Notes: generated by a model from the sequence alone, not told the origin. A DNA stretch of 64,000 bases from Daucus carota subsp. sativus (GCF_001625215.2 NC_030387.2:29907606-29971605), one strand, 5' to 3'; positions 22,681-35,941 are shown, numbered from the stretch's first letter. Translations and numbers: made by a program.

Positions 22681-24915
22681 CTAGAATCCTTTGACAAAGT
22701 TTTGCAACTTTTCTGTTTGACCAACAGTAGAAAGCCAATCTGTGAGAATTTCCATTGTAATATAATCAGGATTGCAAGCCTGTTGCGTCATTTGATCCAT
22801 AAGCTTAAGTGCTTCATCCAGCCAATTTTTGTCATGAAGGCCTTTGAACATGGCATTGAATGTGTTAGTATTTGGTCTAACACCTTTGATTTTCATATCA
22901 TTCATTAACGAAAGTGCTTTGTCTACTTCGCCTTTTTTGCAAAGAGAGTTGATCAGTATATTATATATAACATTGTTAGGTGGAATACTTGAAGTAGAGC
23001 ACATGTTATCAAATAATGTTAATGCTTCATCAAGATAGCCTGCCAAGCAATATGCATGAATTAGTGCACCATAGGTTATAACAGTGGGCACAAGACCATC
23101 ATGAACCATCTTCTTCATTACTCTACGAGCAGTCTTGAAATCCCCACTCTCACTGAAGTATGAAATCAAAGTGTTATATGTAACATTATCAGGTTTAACA
23201 TCATGGTCTTCCATATCCGCAAGTAGCTCAACAGCTTTATCAAATCTTTTTCTTCGGCAGAACCCTCCAATTAAAACATTGTAAGCCACAGTATCTAACT
23301 GGAATCCAGCTTTCTTCATCTTCGATACAATAAAGCTAGCATCATCCAACCTCCCAGCATTTGTCAGACCTGAGATCATGGTGTAATAAACTTTCGCATC
23401 TGGAGTACAGCCTGCGTCTAACATCTCATCAAACAATTCTGCAGACTTTTCAATATTGTTTGACTTGTAGAAAGCATTAATCAAACTAGTATAAGTATTC
23501 ACATTCCCCTTCAAACCTTTCCCCTGCATTTGTCTGAAAAATTTGATTCCCGTATGGACCCTCCCATGCTTACAGAAACCATCCACCAAAGTGTTAACAG
23601 TAATGATATTTGGCAAAATCCCTTCCTTGTTCATTAGATCAAATATCTCATTGGCTCTATCAAGTTCTCCAGCTTTGCAAAACCCGTCAATTAAACTATT
23701 AAATGTTGATGTATTAGGCATGCATCCGTGTTTCACTTTCATCTGTTCCACCATTTCCAAACCTTCTTCTTGCCTCCCCACTTTGCATAGCCCAGAAATC
23801 AAAGTATTATGCAGAACAACATCTGGTCTTACTAAAATCCCTTCGCTACCATCAACCATTTTCTGATACACATCTAACGCCTCATCTACCCTATGGAACT
23901 TGCACAAATGCTTAGTAAGAATCCCAAACGTGACAACATCAGGCTGAATCCCCTTATCCTTCATCTGCTGCAAAAGCAAATTCATCCTCTTAAAATCCTT
24001 CACTCTCTCCAACGATGTCAAAAGCGCATTACAAGAACTAACAATATCCAGACAACCTAAATCCATCAAGTCATGCAACAAACTCCACGCCTTACTCAAA
24101 TTCCCCTTCCTACACAACCCAATAACCAAATTACAAAGCCATTCCCCTTTAATAAAAACACCAATCTTCGCACATTTCAAAACCAACTCCGCAATCCCCT
24201 CATCCTTAACATTCTTAAACTTCGAATCCCGCCTCATCAACTCCCGAAACACCAAATGCACCGTCGTCCTCTCCACCCCACCCTTCCCATTTGCCTCAAG
24301 CATTCCATCAAACACCTTCAACGCATCATCAAACCGCCCGCCCCTCATCAGCCAATCCACCACCACATCACCCAAATCACTACTCCTCGACTCCACACCA
24401 ATGTAATTATACACATCCAACATCTCATCAACCATTCTCACCCGACTAAAGAACCCAACAAGCAAAGTACCCGACTCCTTCGTAAGCTTAATATCACACT
24501 CTCTGCACAACTTAAAAAGCTCTTTAAGCTTCTCAGCAATATCTGATTGCGGCAAGCGTGAAGAACCCGAATGAGTAGCGAGCTCAAGAAGGGCCTGGAA
24601 AGTGAGGGAAATGGAAGGTGGGTCCGGTGAGTGGGCCCGGAGGAAGGTGAGGAACTTGAGGGCGGCGCCGGTGGAGCCGAGTTGACGGGTGAGAGAGAGA
24701 TAACAAGGTGGGGAGAGAGAGGGGAGGAGAGAGAGGAGGTGGGGTGTGTTAATTGGGGTAGTGTAGTCATTTTGGAGAAGAGTGAGGACTTGGGTTGTGA
24801 TCGGTTGGGGTGGCGGTGGGGCGGTGGAGATGCGGCGGAGGAATGAGGGTTTTAGGGGTGGGGTTTTGGGGTTGAGGAGGTGTATGTGTTTTGATGTTGA
24901 TACGATTGATCTCAT
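22681..24915 (-). CDS. Pentatricopeptide repeat protein, P-class (At3g61520-like)
   Basis: A single uninterrupted ORF of 744 residues, as is usual for plant PPR genes. The N-terminus (MRSIVSTSKHIHLL, then Pro/Ser/Arg-rich) looks like a mitochondrial targeting peptide. From about residue 220 onward there are roughly a dozen consecutive 35-residue repeats with typical words such as VVTFGILTKHLCKFHRVDEA, TYNTLISYFSESGDF and VIYNILINSLCKKGEVDKAL. No DYW, E or SMR tail is seen, so it is P-class. Such proteins bind organellar RNA in a sequence-specific way. The exact RNA target cannot be read by eye. It lies downstream of panB on the same strand, as I recall for At3g61520 and At3g61530 in Arabidopsis. 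The 5' coding region is GC-rich. Confidence 0.93.
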   Translation of the reverse strand: MRSIVSTSKHIHLLNPKTPPLKPSFLRRISTAPPPPQPITTQVLTLLQNDYTTPINTPHLLSLLPSLSPPCYLSLTRQLGSTGAALKFLTFLRAHSPDPPSISLTFQALLELATHSGSSRLPQSDIAEKLKELFKLCRECDIKLTKESGTLLVGFFSRVRMVDEMLDVYNYIGVESRSSDLGDVVVDWLMRGGRFDDALKVFDGMLEANGKGGVERTTVHLVFRELMRRDSKFKNVKDEGIAELVLKCAKIGVFIKGEWLCNLVIGLCRKGNLSKAWSLLHDLMDLGCLDIVSSCNALLTSLERVKDFKRMNLLLQQMKDKGIQPDVVTFGILTKHLCKFHRVDEALDVYQKMVDGSEGILVRPDVVLHNTLISGLCKVGRQEEGLEMVEQMKVKHGCMPNTSTFNSLIDGFCKAGELDRANEIFDLMNKEGILPNIITVNTLVDGFCKHGRVHTGIKFFRQMQGKGLKGNVNTYTSLINAFYKSNNIEKSAELFDEMLDAGCTPDAKVYYTMISGLTNAGRLDDASFIVSKMKKAGFQLDTVAYNVLIGGFCRRKRFDKAVELLADMEDHDVKPDNVTYNTLISYFSESGDFKTARRVMKKMVHDGLVPTVITYGALIHAYCLAGYLDEALTLFDNMCSTSSIPPNNVIYNILINSLCKKGEVDKALSLMNDMKIKGVRPNTNTFNAMFKGLHDKNWLDEALKLMDQMTQQACNPDYITMEILTDWLSTVGQTEKLQNFVKGF

Positions 24916-26581
24916 TTTTGAGTTCTTCCTGGCAAGACAAAACAGAAATCAACTACTTGAATCACAACTCACAAGAACAGACAGTATGAATCAACTACTT
25001 AAGTCACAAGTACAGTAAAACTTGTAAAACGACAACTGGTCTCTTGTTAATTTTGTTGGACAAATTTGAGGAAATTTTCCGATTGATTCAGCGGGACCAA
25101 AAACCTTGATGGTCAGCGTGATCGTATCAGATTTTAGGTTTCGGTTTTTATTTTTATAAAAATAATGGATACAACTTGTTAATCATAGGAAAAATGACAT
25201 ATTTATCATATTTTGTATAATTTTTTAACAAAATATCATTTTTCAAATTGTTGGTCAAAACTATACTCCCTCCGTCCCACCAAGTTCCTTACACTAGTTT
25301 TTGGCATGTATTGTAAGATTCCTATAAACTATAGTTCCATTATGTTTTTTTTTTCTAAAAAAAAATCCTAAAAAAAAGTTTGATTTTTAAATTTTTATTC
25401 AAGAAAAAACTAAATTAAAAAAACGTTATTGAACTATACTGAACGTAAACATAGGGAGTATGTTCCTTGCCCAGTTGCAGAATAGGTAATGTTAGTCTTA
25501 TGGTTGTGGTTCGAAAATTTTGTGTTAGTAACTGTGATCCGTGAGGGATCGAAATTAAACGCTATATGAAATATTCTAAAATTCTAAAACATTAGCTGCT
25601 GTGTGATTAAGAAGTTAATTATATTTCACTCTCAACGTAGTATTTTGGATTCTAAATCGACATTTGGGATGATTTTTCTCCGATAATGATATTTAGTGTC
25701 TCAGCCCTAATAAAATAGATTGAGCCAAACATTCTTCACATGCTCCACAATGCGTATTATTGGGACAATATCCTTCTCAGAATATGTAACAGAACACGGT
25801 ACCCCAGAGTATGTATGTACTAGGATGATATTTTTGACCATTTTCATGGTAAATGATATAGGTCACATAACTTGAGTTAATATTTATATCTTTTAGCGTT
25901 AAGTATTAGGTGTATTAAAAAAACATCATTTCAGATTTCAGGTTTCAATTTTCATTTTATTCGGGATTTTAAAAAAAAATAATGGATACAACTTCTATTT
26001 GTTACAAGGTGCATTAAGAAAAACCTCAGTTCTAGATTTGGTAAATTCTTGTCAGCGAAATGCAGAATTACTCGGTGACAGAGAGCTACATGATTATTCC
26101 GTGACAATGAGCTAAAATACATGATTAACAGCCTTCAAATCTGTTACTCTATGAAAAATGAGCTGAAGACAATTAAATGCACAGAAATTATTTGAAATAT
26201 TTGCATCTGAACTACTAGCAGTAGGTGTACGATGTAATGGATCAGTTTCCTTGCAGAAAATTCAAAAGATCAATTTATCGGTAAAATGATTATACATGTT
26301 CTTCCACGTACTGGACTCAAGTTACCTTTGCTTGTTACATGACCCACTCTTGGCTAATTACCACATGAAATACTATTACACACCAATATTTCTCCAATCT
26401 CTCTCACTAATGTTTTTATTCAACTCCGCCTTTGATACAAAACCAATACAGAAAGACAAGTAGTAGAAAGACAGCTCAAAGAGGGTTAGATATGACTACT
26501 TCACAAGTTGGTTCTCATCATCAAGAAGTTACTAACTGAGCCTCGCCTCTGTGATTCCATAAATTATCCTTGTTGCCAAGA
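24916..26581. other. Intergenic region between PPR promoter and panB 3' end
   Basis: It holds the upstream side of the PPR gene, one Stowaway-like MITE (25266-25458) and AT-rich DNA. The last few hundred bases are probably 3' untranslated sequence of panB. No further gene is recognised. Confidence 0.5.
25266..25458. mobile_element. Stowaway-like MITE
   Basis: Starts CTCCCTCCGTCCCACC after TA (25264-25265) and ends in GGGAG before TA (25459-25460). About 193 bp, AT-rich inside. The CTCCCTCCGT end is diagnostic of plant Stowaway (Tc1/mariner) elements. The right terminus is degraded. Confidence 0.8.
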
Positions 26582-29500
26582 TTATTTGGTTACCTCCATT
26601 TTTTCAGCAGCTTCGGATGCTGCAGATGCTGCCTCATCCAATCCTAACTTTTGCAACTCCTTTAAGAAACCATTAACATCATCACTGCTGATTTTGTATG
26701 GGCTGTGGGCAGGACCAGGGAATAAGCCCTTTGACACCTCTTCCTTGTACTCTGTAAGAGCTTTATTGATTGCATCTCCAATTTGTCCGTATTGCTTGCA
26801 GAATTTTGGAGTGACCTACAATTGGCAGAATGTTACATGTACCATCATTTTATTTCTAAATTACAGTACTTTATATTTGTATGATTAACTCACCTTGGCA
26901 TGGTGCGGGTGTTGCATCATGCCCAGTAGATCATGGTAAACTAGCACCTGCATTAACAATAACAATTCTTACTATCTGATATCATGTAAGAAAGAACTCT
27001 ACCACTTAATTGCTAATGAGTAAAATATTCTTTATTCCAGGATACAAAAATTAATTAACCTCGTATGCTTCACAATGACAATAATTTAAACATCTAAATG
27101 TAAAGTAATATAACAGAAACAAATCAAATAATACAAAATGCATCGATCCCTATAGAACTGGCTATCAGTTAAGAAGATAATGTTATATGCCTGTGTCTAG
27201 CCTAGGGATGGACAAGAATAAGAGCTCCTAGTAACTGGAATTCGCAACTTACAGCTGCAACATCATGCAGACTATGACTGAACAGAGTCAACAGAGTGGA
27301 GCACATAACTGCCAAATATTGCATAACTATGCACTGATCATGATGATTGGCTGAGATTCAAACTAACTTTAAGAAGACGGGTTAGGTGACTTAAGTATCC
27401 ATTTTAGCATTCCTGCATTAGATCGAGCATTATTAAAATTAACAATGAATAAAGAATAGACACAGGGACGTCAACAACAAGAAAGATTTATTATTTTATT
27501 ATTGAAGGTAATTAGGCAAGTAAAACAAACAAATTTAGATAATATAATTTTTACTTTACCTATATGCAAGAATCTGATTTCCTTTTGCAACTTTGATGAT
27601 TTTAGGAAGTTTTAGGGCTGTTGATTGTACAAACTAAACAATTTTCAATTCTGTATTATCACGGAAAACTAGTCTGATATACTTCTAGCAAACACATGAC
27701 TCAAATTTAGCTTGTATTGGCAATCAGGTAAGGATTTTAACTGGTCTGTCGACAGTCGCCTTCACAAGCCAATTTGTCTTCATCATTGTTTATTCTCAAC
27801 GAGTGAAGCGGGTGGAACTCCAAATAATAACATTTATGCTATATTACTATGAGCTGTTTCTAGTTGATGTACAATTGAATATCAAATACTATCATCTTAA
27901 TCTATAGCTAGTTACTGAATGACAGAGGCCTGGTAGGGTACAAGACTATTAATTTAGTGCAGCAACTTGTAACTGGTATGATGCAGTTTCAAGTTGCAAA
28001 CTTATAAATATAATATTTGCAAATATCTAATCTTTAGACACTCTTGACAATTGATATTGCAGAACATCTATACCGAGAAACGAGTTCAGTTCAAAAGAAT
28101 GAAAAGAAATCAAATCAATCAACTAACCTGTCCACTGCAAAATGGACCAGCCCCGATTCCAATAGTGAAAATTTTAAGCGCAGATGTTGCTGCTGCAGCC
28201 ACAGGTGGAGGCACACACTCAAGAACAACAGAGAAGCATCCAGCTTCCTGTAATGCCATTGCCGTCTCCACAACCTTCATTCAGCTCAGTAATTAGTATT
28301 CCTCGAACAAACCTAAATATGTTCATATGAATAATATAAAAATAGGGATAATTAATTTATACGTCCTTGAACTTTGGCCCATTTTTGATTCGCGTCCTTG
28401 AACTAAGTTTGTCAATTTATGCATCCTCAAACTTTGTAAATTTCCAATTCAGGTCCCTCCGTCAGTTTTTGACTAACAGAAGTTAGTAATTAGGGTTTTG
28501 AATTTGGGGGTTTTCGACTCGTTAATGGATTGTTGAAATTGATGGTATGGGAAGTTTCGGAAGGTCAAACCGAAGAGATTCATGTAGGTTTCAATGGCGG
28601 AGGATTGCCGGAATGATGGCCGGAATCAATGGCCATTTTCCGGCCGGCGTAGACATTGCCACCATTCCGGCAATCCTCCATCATTGAAACCTACATTAAT
28701 CTGTTCGGTTTGACCTCCCGAAACTTCCCATACCATCAATTTCATCAATCCATGAACGAATCGAAAACCCTCAAATTGAAAACCCTAATTGACTAACTTC
28801 CGTTAGTCAAAAACTGACGGAAGGACCTGAATTGGAAATTTACAAAGTTTGAGGATGCATAAATTGACAAACTTAGTTCAAGGACGCGAATAAAAAATGG
28901 GCCAAAGTTCAAGGACGTATAAATTAATTATCCCTATAAAAATATACATAAGAGATACCTTGACAGCACTAACAATATTTTTCCCTTGTGGCCTAAATCC
29001 TCCTAGAACACTGATTGCTTGCGGAGTAAGCCCTACATGACCCATAACAGCAATTCCAGCATCAACAATAGCTTTTGCAGCTGTAATTCTTGAAGGTGAT
29101 CCACCTTCCAGTTTGATTGCATCCATTTCTCCTTCCTTCAACATCCTCACAGCTGTATCAACTGCCTGCTCATATCAAAACTGCAACATCACAACCGCAG
29201 CACATTTCAAACCATACTTCAAATAATCAGTGCTTGAAAACATAATTCTGTGAATGACGCATTGCTGCAAATGTTTTTCCTAACTACTGAAATATATTAG
29301 AAAGAACATGTTACACAAATTTAAGGCATCCCATTATAACTGATAACAAATATCAATAAGGACAAGGAAACAGTGCCACTTTTGGAGGTAAAAAGGCATG
29401 TAAAAAAGCTAAATATAAAAGATTCTCCTAAAACCCTTTTTGGAATCTTAGTTCAAACTTAGAAAACTATTTACTCAGTTTGGTGGATATATAGGGAATG

Positions 29501-30211
29501 ATATACATGAACATGGGTGGCAATATCAGACACGACCCAATATTCCATTTATCAAAAACAATATTACTGACACTACAAACAAAATTCATCAGCTAGCTTG
29601 AATAACCCGAATACGATACATTCATATTCAACAAATTCCCATAATTTTTAGAACAACAATTTATAAACATCTTACAACTATGATTCTACCAGACCACTAA
29701 ACCGAACCAGGCAATAGAGCTACAACATTCCAAATAAAACACAACACAAACATTTCAAAATTTCAATAAAACACAAAATTTAATTCGACAAATTCACACA
29801 CACCTGTTGAGTACTAGACTCATAGCTACCAAAAGGCAAATCCCCAACAAGCAGCGGCCTTTTCGCACCGCGCGCCACCGCTCTACAATGCACCAACATC
29901 TGATCAACAGTAATAGGCAAAGTAGTATCATGCCCATGAACCACCATAGCAGCCGAGTCTCCCACCAGAGCAATGTCAATCCCGGCGGTATCGAGATGAA
30001 CAGCAGAAGGGTAATCATAAGCTGTGACCATACTTATAGGCTCGCCCTTGCGGTGTTTCTGGCGCAATTGGGTGAGAGTGACTCGTTGGTTTGGGGTTTG
30101 GGCTTTTGGGCCGCCGTAGACGGTGTTTTCCGGGATGTTGCTCATGCACCGGGCGGCGAGGGAGACGAGGGAGAGGGCTTTGCGGGGTTTTGAGACGAGG
30201 GAGGTTGCCAT
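26582..30211 (-). CDS. panB: 3-methyl-2-oxobutanoate hydroxymethyltransferase (ketopantoate hydroxymethyltransferase)
   Basis: This mitochondrial enzyme makes ketopantoate from 2-oxoisovalerate and methylene-tetrahydrofolate, the first committed step to pantothenate and CoA. Five exons, 30211-29804, 29165-28959, 28274-28128, 26947-26894 and 26815-26582, join in frame to 349 residues. The N-terminus [20 protein letters not shown] is a plausible mitochondrial presequence. Family blocks follow: [117 protein letters not shown] and LVYHDLLGM. An upstream in-frame start at 30316 adds only non-conserved residues. Intron 2 contains a 590-bp foldback element. A broken partial copy lies at 35993-36883. 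All splice sites are GT-AG. Confidence 0.95.
28345..28934. mobile_element. Foldback MITE, probably Mutator-like
   Basis: The element is 590 bp in intron 2 of panB. It is almost entirely one inverted repeat: each arm is about 280 bp, for example TTATACGTCCTTGAACTTTG at the left and its complement at the right, with the apex near 28630-28650 in GGCCATTTTCCGGCCGGC. Termini are GGGATAATTAATTTATACG and its complement. It is flanked by a perfect 10-bp direct repeat, TATAAAAATA, at 28335-28344 and 28935-28944. The pseudo-copy of this intron at 36180-36240 lacks it. Confidence 0.9.
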
Positions 30212-31152
30212 TTTAGTGTGTGTTTCTGGGACGTGTTTTAGTGTGTGTTTTGGGAGCTTGGTAGGCAGGGGAGATGGTGAGTGTGAATACAAATAATGCA
30301 AGCAGAGACTTTTCAATCAGGTGAAATGAGAAAACGTGACATACTGTTTTTTCTAAATAAGGGAAATCAAGGATTTTCTTTTTCTTTTTTTGTCATAAGG
30401 AAATCAAGGTATTCTTTTTACCAAAGTATGTTTTTTTTTTTAATATTATTAGCCACAAAAGAAACCTATTAGTTGATAATAATCTCTAATTTTGACGGTT
30501 ATATTTTATAGTAACTAATTACTTTGTTCATGATAGCTCGACATTATATATTTTCTAATTTTAATATTATAATATATAATTATATTTTATTTTAAGATAT
30601 TAAAAATATTAAAAAATAAATATATAGAACAAAATATTATAACTAATATTAAATTAACAAATCAAGTCTATAACAAATTCGAAGCGTAATTTCAAACAAA
30701 AATGTTAAATACCAAAAGATAAGCAAAAAATGGAAAAAATAATACTTACATATGATAAATATAAAAATATAAATGTATTCAATAATCTTACCGCTAATCA
30801 GCCACACTACACAATACAAATAAATATCAAAAATTGTAATGCATTGAAAATAAGATTTTGACATTAACAATGAGGAGGTCACTGGAATCATTCACCTGAC
30901 TTTATTAAATAAAAATAAATTGCATTTATCAAGAAATTTAGTTGAAAATAATACTCGAGGGGCTAGATTGTAAAATAACCATATATCAGTATATCACATC
31001 TCAACATCACCACCCAGTTCTGAGTTCACTAATCAGCTAGGGTTTATGAGAACCTGGTTTTAGACACTCGAAATACACACATAATATACAATCAAATACC
31101 AATATATAATTAGCTGTTATATAGCTTACAGATTCTTATTCAGCGTCTGAAA
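30212..31152. promoter_or_regulatory. Shared upstream region of panB and mL46
   Basis: The two genes are divergent, with start codons 941 bp apart, so this space must hold both promoters. The middle is extremely AT-rich (30540-30860). No sharply defined motif can be assigned by eye. Confidence 0.5.
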
Positions 31153-34100
31153 ATGCAGAGATGTTGTAAAAATCTGGCTTCATCTCTCATCACGAGGCGG
31201 CGATTTTGTTCAAAATCCGATGAAAAGATTGTAGCTTCAGTGCTTTTCGAGCGGTTGCCTGTTATAATTCCTAAGATCGATCCTGTTGTTTACGCTTTTC
31301 AGGAGTTTTCGTAATTTTCTATCTTTAATTCCCCTCTTTATTTAATTATTTATGGTTTTCTTAAATTTCTCGATTAATTTGATTGTGATATGTTGTTTTA
31401 GTAGTTTAGGTTGTTGAATTGGGAATGTGCAATGTGTATGTGATTGATGTGTCGTGTTTTGTATGTATAACTGTATTGATTATATTTTTTCTGAATGTTC
31501 TTTCGATTAATTAGTGTTTTATCAATAATTAGTTTTTGATTTATTTTTACAAGAATGTGAAAAAAGATGCAGCTTTACTTCTTAATTGAATGTTTAATTT
31601 AGTCACAGTTAGAGTTTAGGCTATAATATTTTGATTTTATATTAGGAAATGTGATCTTTGTTTGTGCTTTGTTTGTGTTAAGCTTTCGATGGAGGCAGCA
31701 GTTTCGCAGGGCATATCCGGACTCTTTTTTGAATAAGACCGAAAATAGGTAAAGCTGTTGTTCATGTTGATTAATTTTTTTGAAATATTAATATTTGGTT
31801 CTACGTGTACAGTTATCTAATATGTTTTGTTCTGGGATCAGGTTATGTTGCTTTATGGATATTGTTGCTTATGTATTGGTATTTGGACTAGTGTTGGTAT
31901 TTATTGGTTTTAAACTAACAATAGTGTTCAACAATATTTAGAAAAATCAAGAATAATTAAGACAGAAAGTTTAGGCCAAAATTAATATGTTATAATTTAA
32001 TGAAAGCTAAGAGTTTGTTCTGTTCCCTGAAGGTGAATTCAGGCCGAAAGAGAAAGTTTATACTGCAAATACTAAAAACTTATCAAATAGTTCATTCTAA
32101 ATTGACATCCCTCACTTCGTTCACTTGAGGGGGATACAAAACAGTCTGTTGTTTTGACATGTGCATATAAAACCAGACACTTTCTTTTATACATGCATAG
32201 TTCTTTAGTTGTTGTCGTTCAAGAATGGGTACACCTTATGATCAGTTAGCCTAAAGTTCTTTGGCTAATATAGATAACAATACTGATTAAATTTTCGGGT
32301 TATATTGCAAAATAATTGTCATCCTCTCTTGATCCTTGCCATTGTTCTCCCCTAAATAGCATGAGTAGTTTTACAGCAGCCGGCAGGTTTTTGTTAATTA
32401 GCTTTCTTTATTCAAACTTTCAGCCTTTGAATGACAGTTATGGCTGTATTCCAGAAAGCTTATATTAAGTGATAAGCCTTTTTGCATTTCTCATTAGTGT
32501 TTAAAAAAATTATGGTTATCTTTTTTTGTTGCCTTTATCCTTGTATCAGAAAAACCGAGAGACCTGGAGTGTTAAAGTATGTATTAAATTATGTACCTTC
32601 CGTTCCAAATTGTTATCCTAGACTCCAGCATGCAGCTCAAGACTTGACTGCTTGTCATCATATGTCAATAATTCTAAAATGTCCTTTATTTCATGTGTAA
32701 TTATAGTGTCAAACTCAAAGGGTAGCGGTGGTAGGACTGAATCACTTTATTGATTGTCTGTAATAAATTTAAAATATACCCATAATAAAATATTAAACTA
32801 ATAATATATGGACCCTTTAACAGTGAGCTTTGAGTTTGCTGGTTTGGCTTTTCTTGTTCTTAGTATACTTTGTACAGCTTTGAAGATAAGTGTCCCTCGT
32901 CAAGGACAGGGGCATGATAGTTGAAGGGCCTGGGTATGCTGAACCCATTCAGCCTGATAGGTTTTTTAAGAGCCTGGGTCTGCATTCAGCCTATTATATA
33001 GTTGTAAAGTTTAATTAGTAGTTGACAGATTAAAATGTACGCAAGCTAGATATGAACATATTGAATACAAGATTTCATTTTCATCGTCAGTATCATAGAT
33101 ACGGTGCTCCTATAGCAGAATAACTGCTAGTATGCCTTCTTTTTGTACCGATCGTTACTGTCTTTCCTCTCGCATCCTGCTAGAGAATACCTTGATGACT
33201 CAAAATGAATAAGACAGAGTTACTAATAGCTGTAGGATTTTCAAAAGACTACCTTTTTATGTAGTTTTAACTTTATATTTGTTGCATGCCCAATTTAAGA
33301 TGTGCTTTTATATTATATTCCGTCTGTCTAGTACTAATTGTAACATCGTTCGTTACCACCAGGGGACAAGGTGATCACAATATTGATTATGTACCTGCTC
33401 CTCGAGTCACTGAAGCTGACAAAACGAATGATAAAAAGTAAGCTGAAATCTGTCTATGTGGCTTATTCTTTCTGCTTTTCCCATACTGGTAATAATATTT
33501 TGCCACTTGGGTTTGTAGGGGACTAGTAATATATGTTATAACTTAGTAGGTGTACGAACATTCTCTCTGTTTACAATAGTTAGCGGCTTCATCACATCAA
33601 ATTCTAAAATGTGGTGTCATTACTTTCCTAGTGCAGGTGTCTTCTTTTATATATGAACTGAATACATTGTGTCTACTATTTATATGTCTCAATTCATATT
33701 TTAATGTTGTGTACAAGTAGTCTTTCAGAATTATATGTTATTATCAATTTCAGACTGACATGTGAGTCTTTGGGATCAGCATTAAGTGTTGTTAGAGTAT
33801 GAACTAGGTTTAAGTGCCCTTAGTATCTTAATTGTCTACTCGGCTGGGTGAGGGTATTACTTCTGGTCATTCTAACACACCAATTAAAGCATGGGTGAAA
33901 AAAATAGAGAAAAGATTTAAGTTCTCAGTTGGAATTTTCCTGCTCTGTCATTCTTATATCCAGTTGTATACATGTTTCACTTTATTGAAGATGCACTGAA
34001 CATGATTCTACAATTATAGATAATAAATTTTGTAGCTCCCCCCTCCCCCGAATATTAAAAAGGTTATAATGCATACTATAATGAAAATAAGATGTGCAGA

Positions 34101-35331
34101 GACCAGGCTGAGAGATTTTTGGTGTGACCTGGAACACGTGTGAGTGGTTGTATAGCCGCAACTTCTTGGTGGGTAAAGCGTTTTATGTGTAACATTAATA
34201 TCTTGTGTTTGAAATAATTTCAGCAAAAAATCAGACATCACGTTCTAAAGGCACATAATGTGATATCATATTTGAGCCCCTAGTGGATTGCCTTATGGTA
34301 TTATGACAGTTTTCGGTACTCGTATCATATGTCCTTTGGTGCTTGTTAGTGCTGTAAATAAAAAAAGTAATGCCTTGCCTTTAATCGCATATCGGTTGCC
34401 TTTTTCTTATCAAGATCACTGCAAAGAGCTCTTGACAGAAGACTCTATCTTTTAATATATGGCCACACATATGGGGCTGCTGGAGATGAACCTGTTTGGC
34501 ATTTTCCTGAGAAAATATATGAATCTGAAGGGACATTGCGCAAGGTGATTTTCTTACTGTTGGTAAAAATTTCTTTTTGGTCCTCTTCTTTGAGTAATTG
34601 TTTATTCGAATCTTGCAGTGTGCAGAGTCTGCATTAAAGTCTGTTATCGGTGACCTTTCCAACACATACTTTGTTGGAAATGCTCCAATGGGACATATGA
34701 TTATGCCACACAAGGAGAATGGCAAGGAACTTTATACTTTGAAGGTAGACCTAGAAGAAGCTTATTGGTAGATATAGCATATGGCTTATTCCTTTACTCG
34801 ATTTCACAAAAGAGACCCAGTTTGACTGTTTAAGATTGGTTTCAACAATAATTAATTAAATAAATAGATGAATGTTTTTGTGATTAGTGATGATTTAAAC
34901 GAACTGCACATTCTTAACAGTTACAATAATAACTAATTTGTGGAATTTTGATTTTAAAAATAGCTATTGTTTTACTCAATTGTCAAATTTAATATGTGGA
35001 ATTAAAGGAGTTCCATTGTACATGTAATAGCCCTTTTCATACTATATTTGTAGCTCTCCCTTTTGACAGCAGCCTTAATTGCCTGCCTCACCATGTTGTG
35101 CTGTGTTTTTCCTTATTGCTCCCTTGTGCTGAACTTGTTACTGAATCTGCAAATGTTTGTTGTTTGTGGCCAATCTTTCAGCGATTCATCTTCAAATCTC
35201 AAGTGGTTGCGGCCAACAAGTATGATATTAAGAAGGGTAAGGATTTTGTTTGGGTGACTAAGAGTGAACTTTTAGAGTACTTCCCAGAGCAAGCCGGATA
35301 TTTGGACAAGATGATTATTGGGTTACTATAA
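31153..35331 (+). CDS. MRPL46: Mitochondrial large-subunit ribosomal protein mL46 (MRPL46/MRPL17-like)
   Basis: Six exons, 31153-31310, 31683-31748, 33363-33437, 34415-34544, 34619-34744 and 35182-35331, join in frame to 234 residues. The start MQRCCKNLASSLITRRRFCS is a typical mitochondrial presequence. Next come KIVASVLFERLPVIIPKIDP, FRWRQQFRRAYPDSFLNK, DYVPAPRVTEADKTND, RALDRRLYLLIYG, PVWHFPEKIYESEGTLRKCA and TYFVGNAPMGHMI. The protein ends in FIFKSQVVAANKYDIKKGKD and EYFPEQAGYLDKMIIGLL. This is the NUDIX-like fold of mL46 (similar to Arabidopsis At1g14620, from memory), a structural part of the mitoribosome. It is shorter than metazoan mL46, as in other plants. All splice sites are GT-AG. 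Confidence 0.93.
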
Positions 35332-35733
35332 ATCCGTACTTGTCGAGTTGTCCTTGTAGTGCTATCTTTACGATGACCGTAATGTATCACCAAGTATCTG
35401 CTTGTTCCCGAAACATGAAATTTTGTTTTGTAGTAGAGTCGATCAAAAGGATTTTGGTTACTGACATAATTAATAATTGGAGTGGTCTTTCAGTCGAAGT
35501 ACAGTGTAGCTTTATGCATGGGGTGTCTGGTCTCCTGGATTTGGATAAGTAGATGCTATGTACTCTGGTTTGTAATTTGTAAACTTGTGCTGTGTGCAGT
35601 AGTACTGGGTCACACACTTTCCGGTCCAGGGGGTTTAGTATAACTGAAACTTCTTTCAGTCCAAGGGCGTAGTAAGATCGGCGCAGGCTTAGTAATGGTT
35701 TTCTTCTGATCATGTTTAAAGTAGCTGCTACCT
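35332..35733. other. 3' side of mL46
   Basis: Probable 3' untranslated sequence of mL46. Short ORFs here on both strands have no recognisable content. Confidence 0.45.
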
Positions 35734-35941
35734 TTTTTTTGCAGAGAGTTGAGTACTATATATACAACATTGTTAGCGGGAATTTTGAATTAGTTACATG
35801 TTATTAAATAATGTTAATGCTTCATCAAGATGGCTTGCCAAGCAATATGAATGAATTAGTGCCCCAGAGGTAGCAACAGTCTAAGAACAAGAGCATCATG
35901 GAGCATCTACTTAATTACTCTACAAGCGGTCTTGAAATCAA
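35734..35941 (-). pseudogene. Fragment of the PPR gene
   Basis: This segment matches 22935-23142 of the intact PPR gene, in the same orientation, with many substitutions and indels (shared AATAATGTTAATGCTTCATC and GGTCTTGAAATC). It is about 200 bp and cannot encode a repeat. It directly precedes a panB fragment, mirroring the order of the intact genes. Confidence 0.85.

Noticed and set aside
24073-24546. Plus-strand ORF (157 aa)
   Set aside because: It is antisense to the intact PPR gene and is a low-complexity translation.
30212-30316. Upstream ATG of panB at 30316 as the true start
   Set aside because: The ATG at 30211 begins a typical mitochondrial presequence at the expected family length. 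The extra 35 residues are low-complexity.
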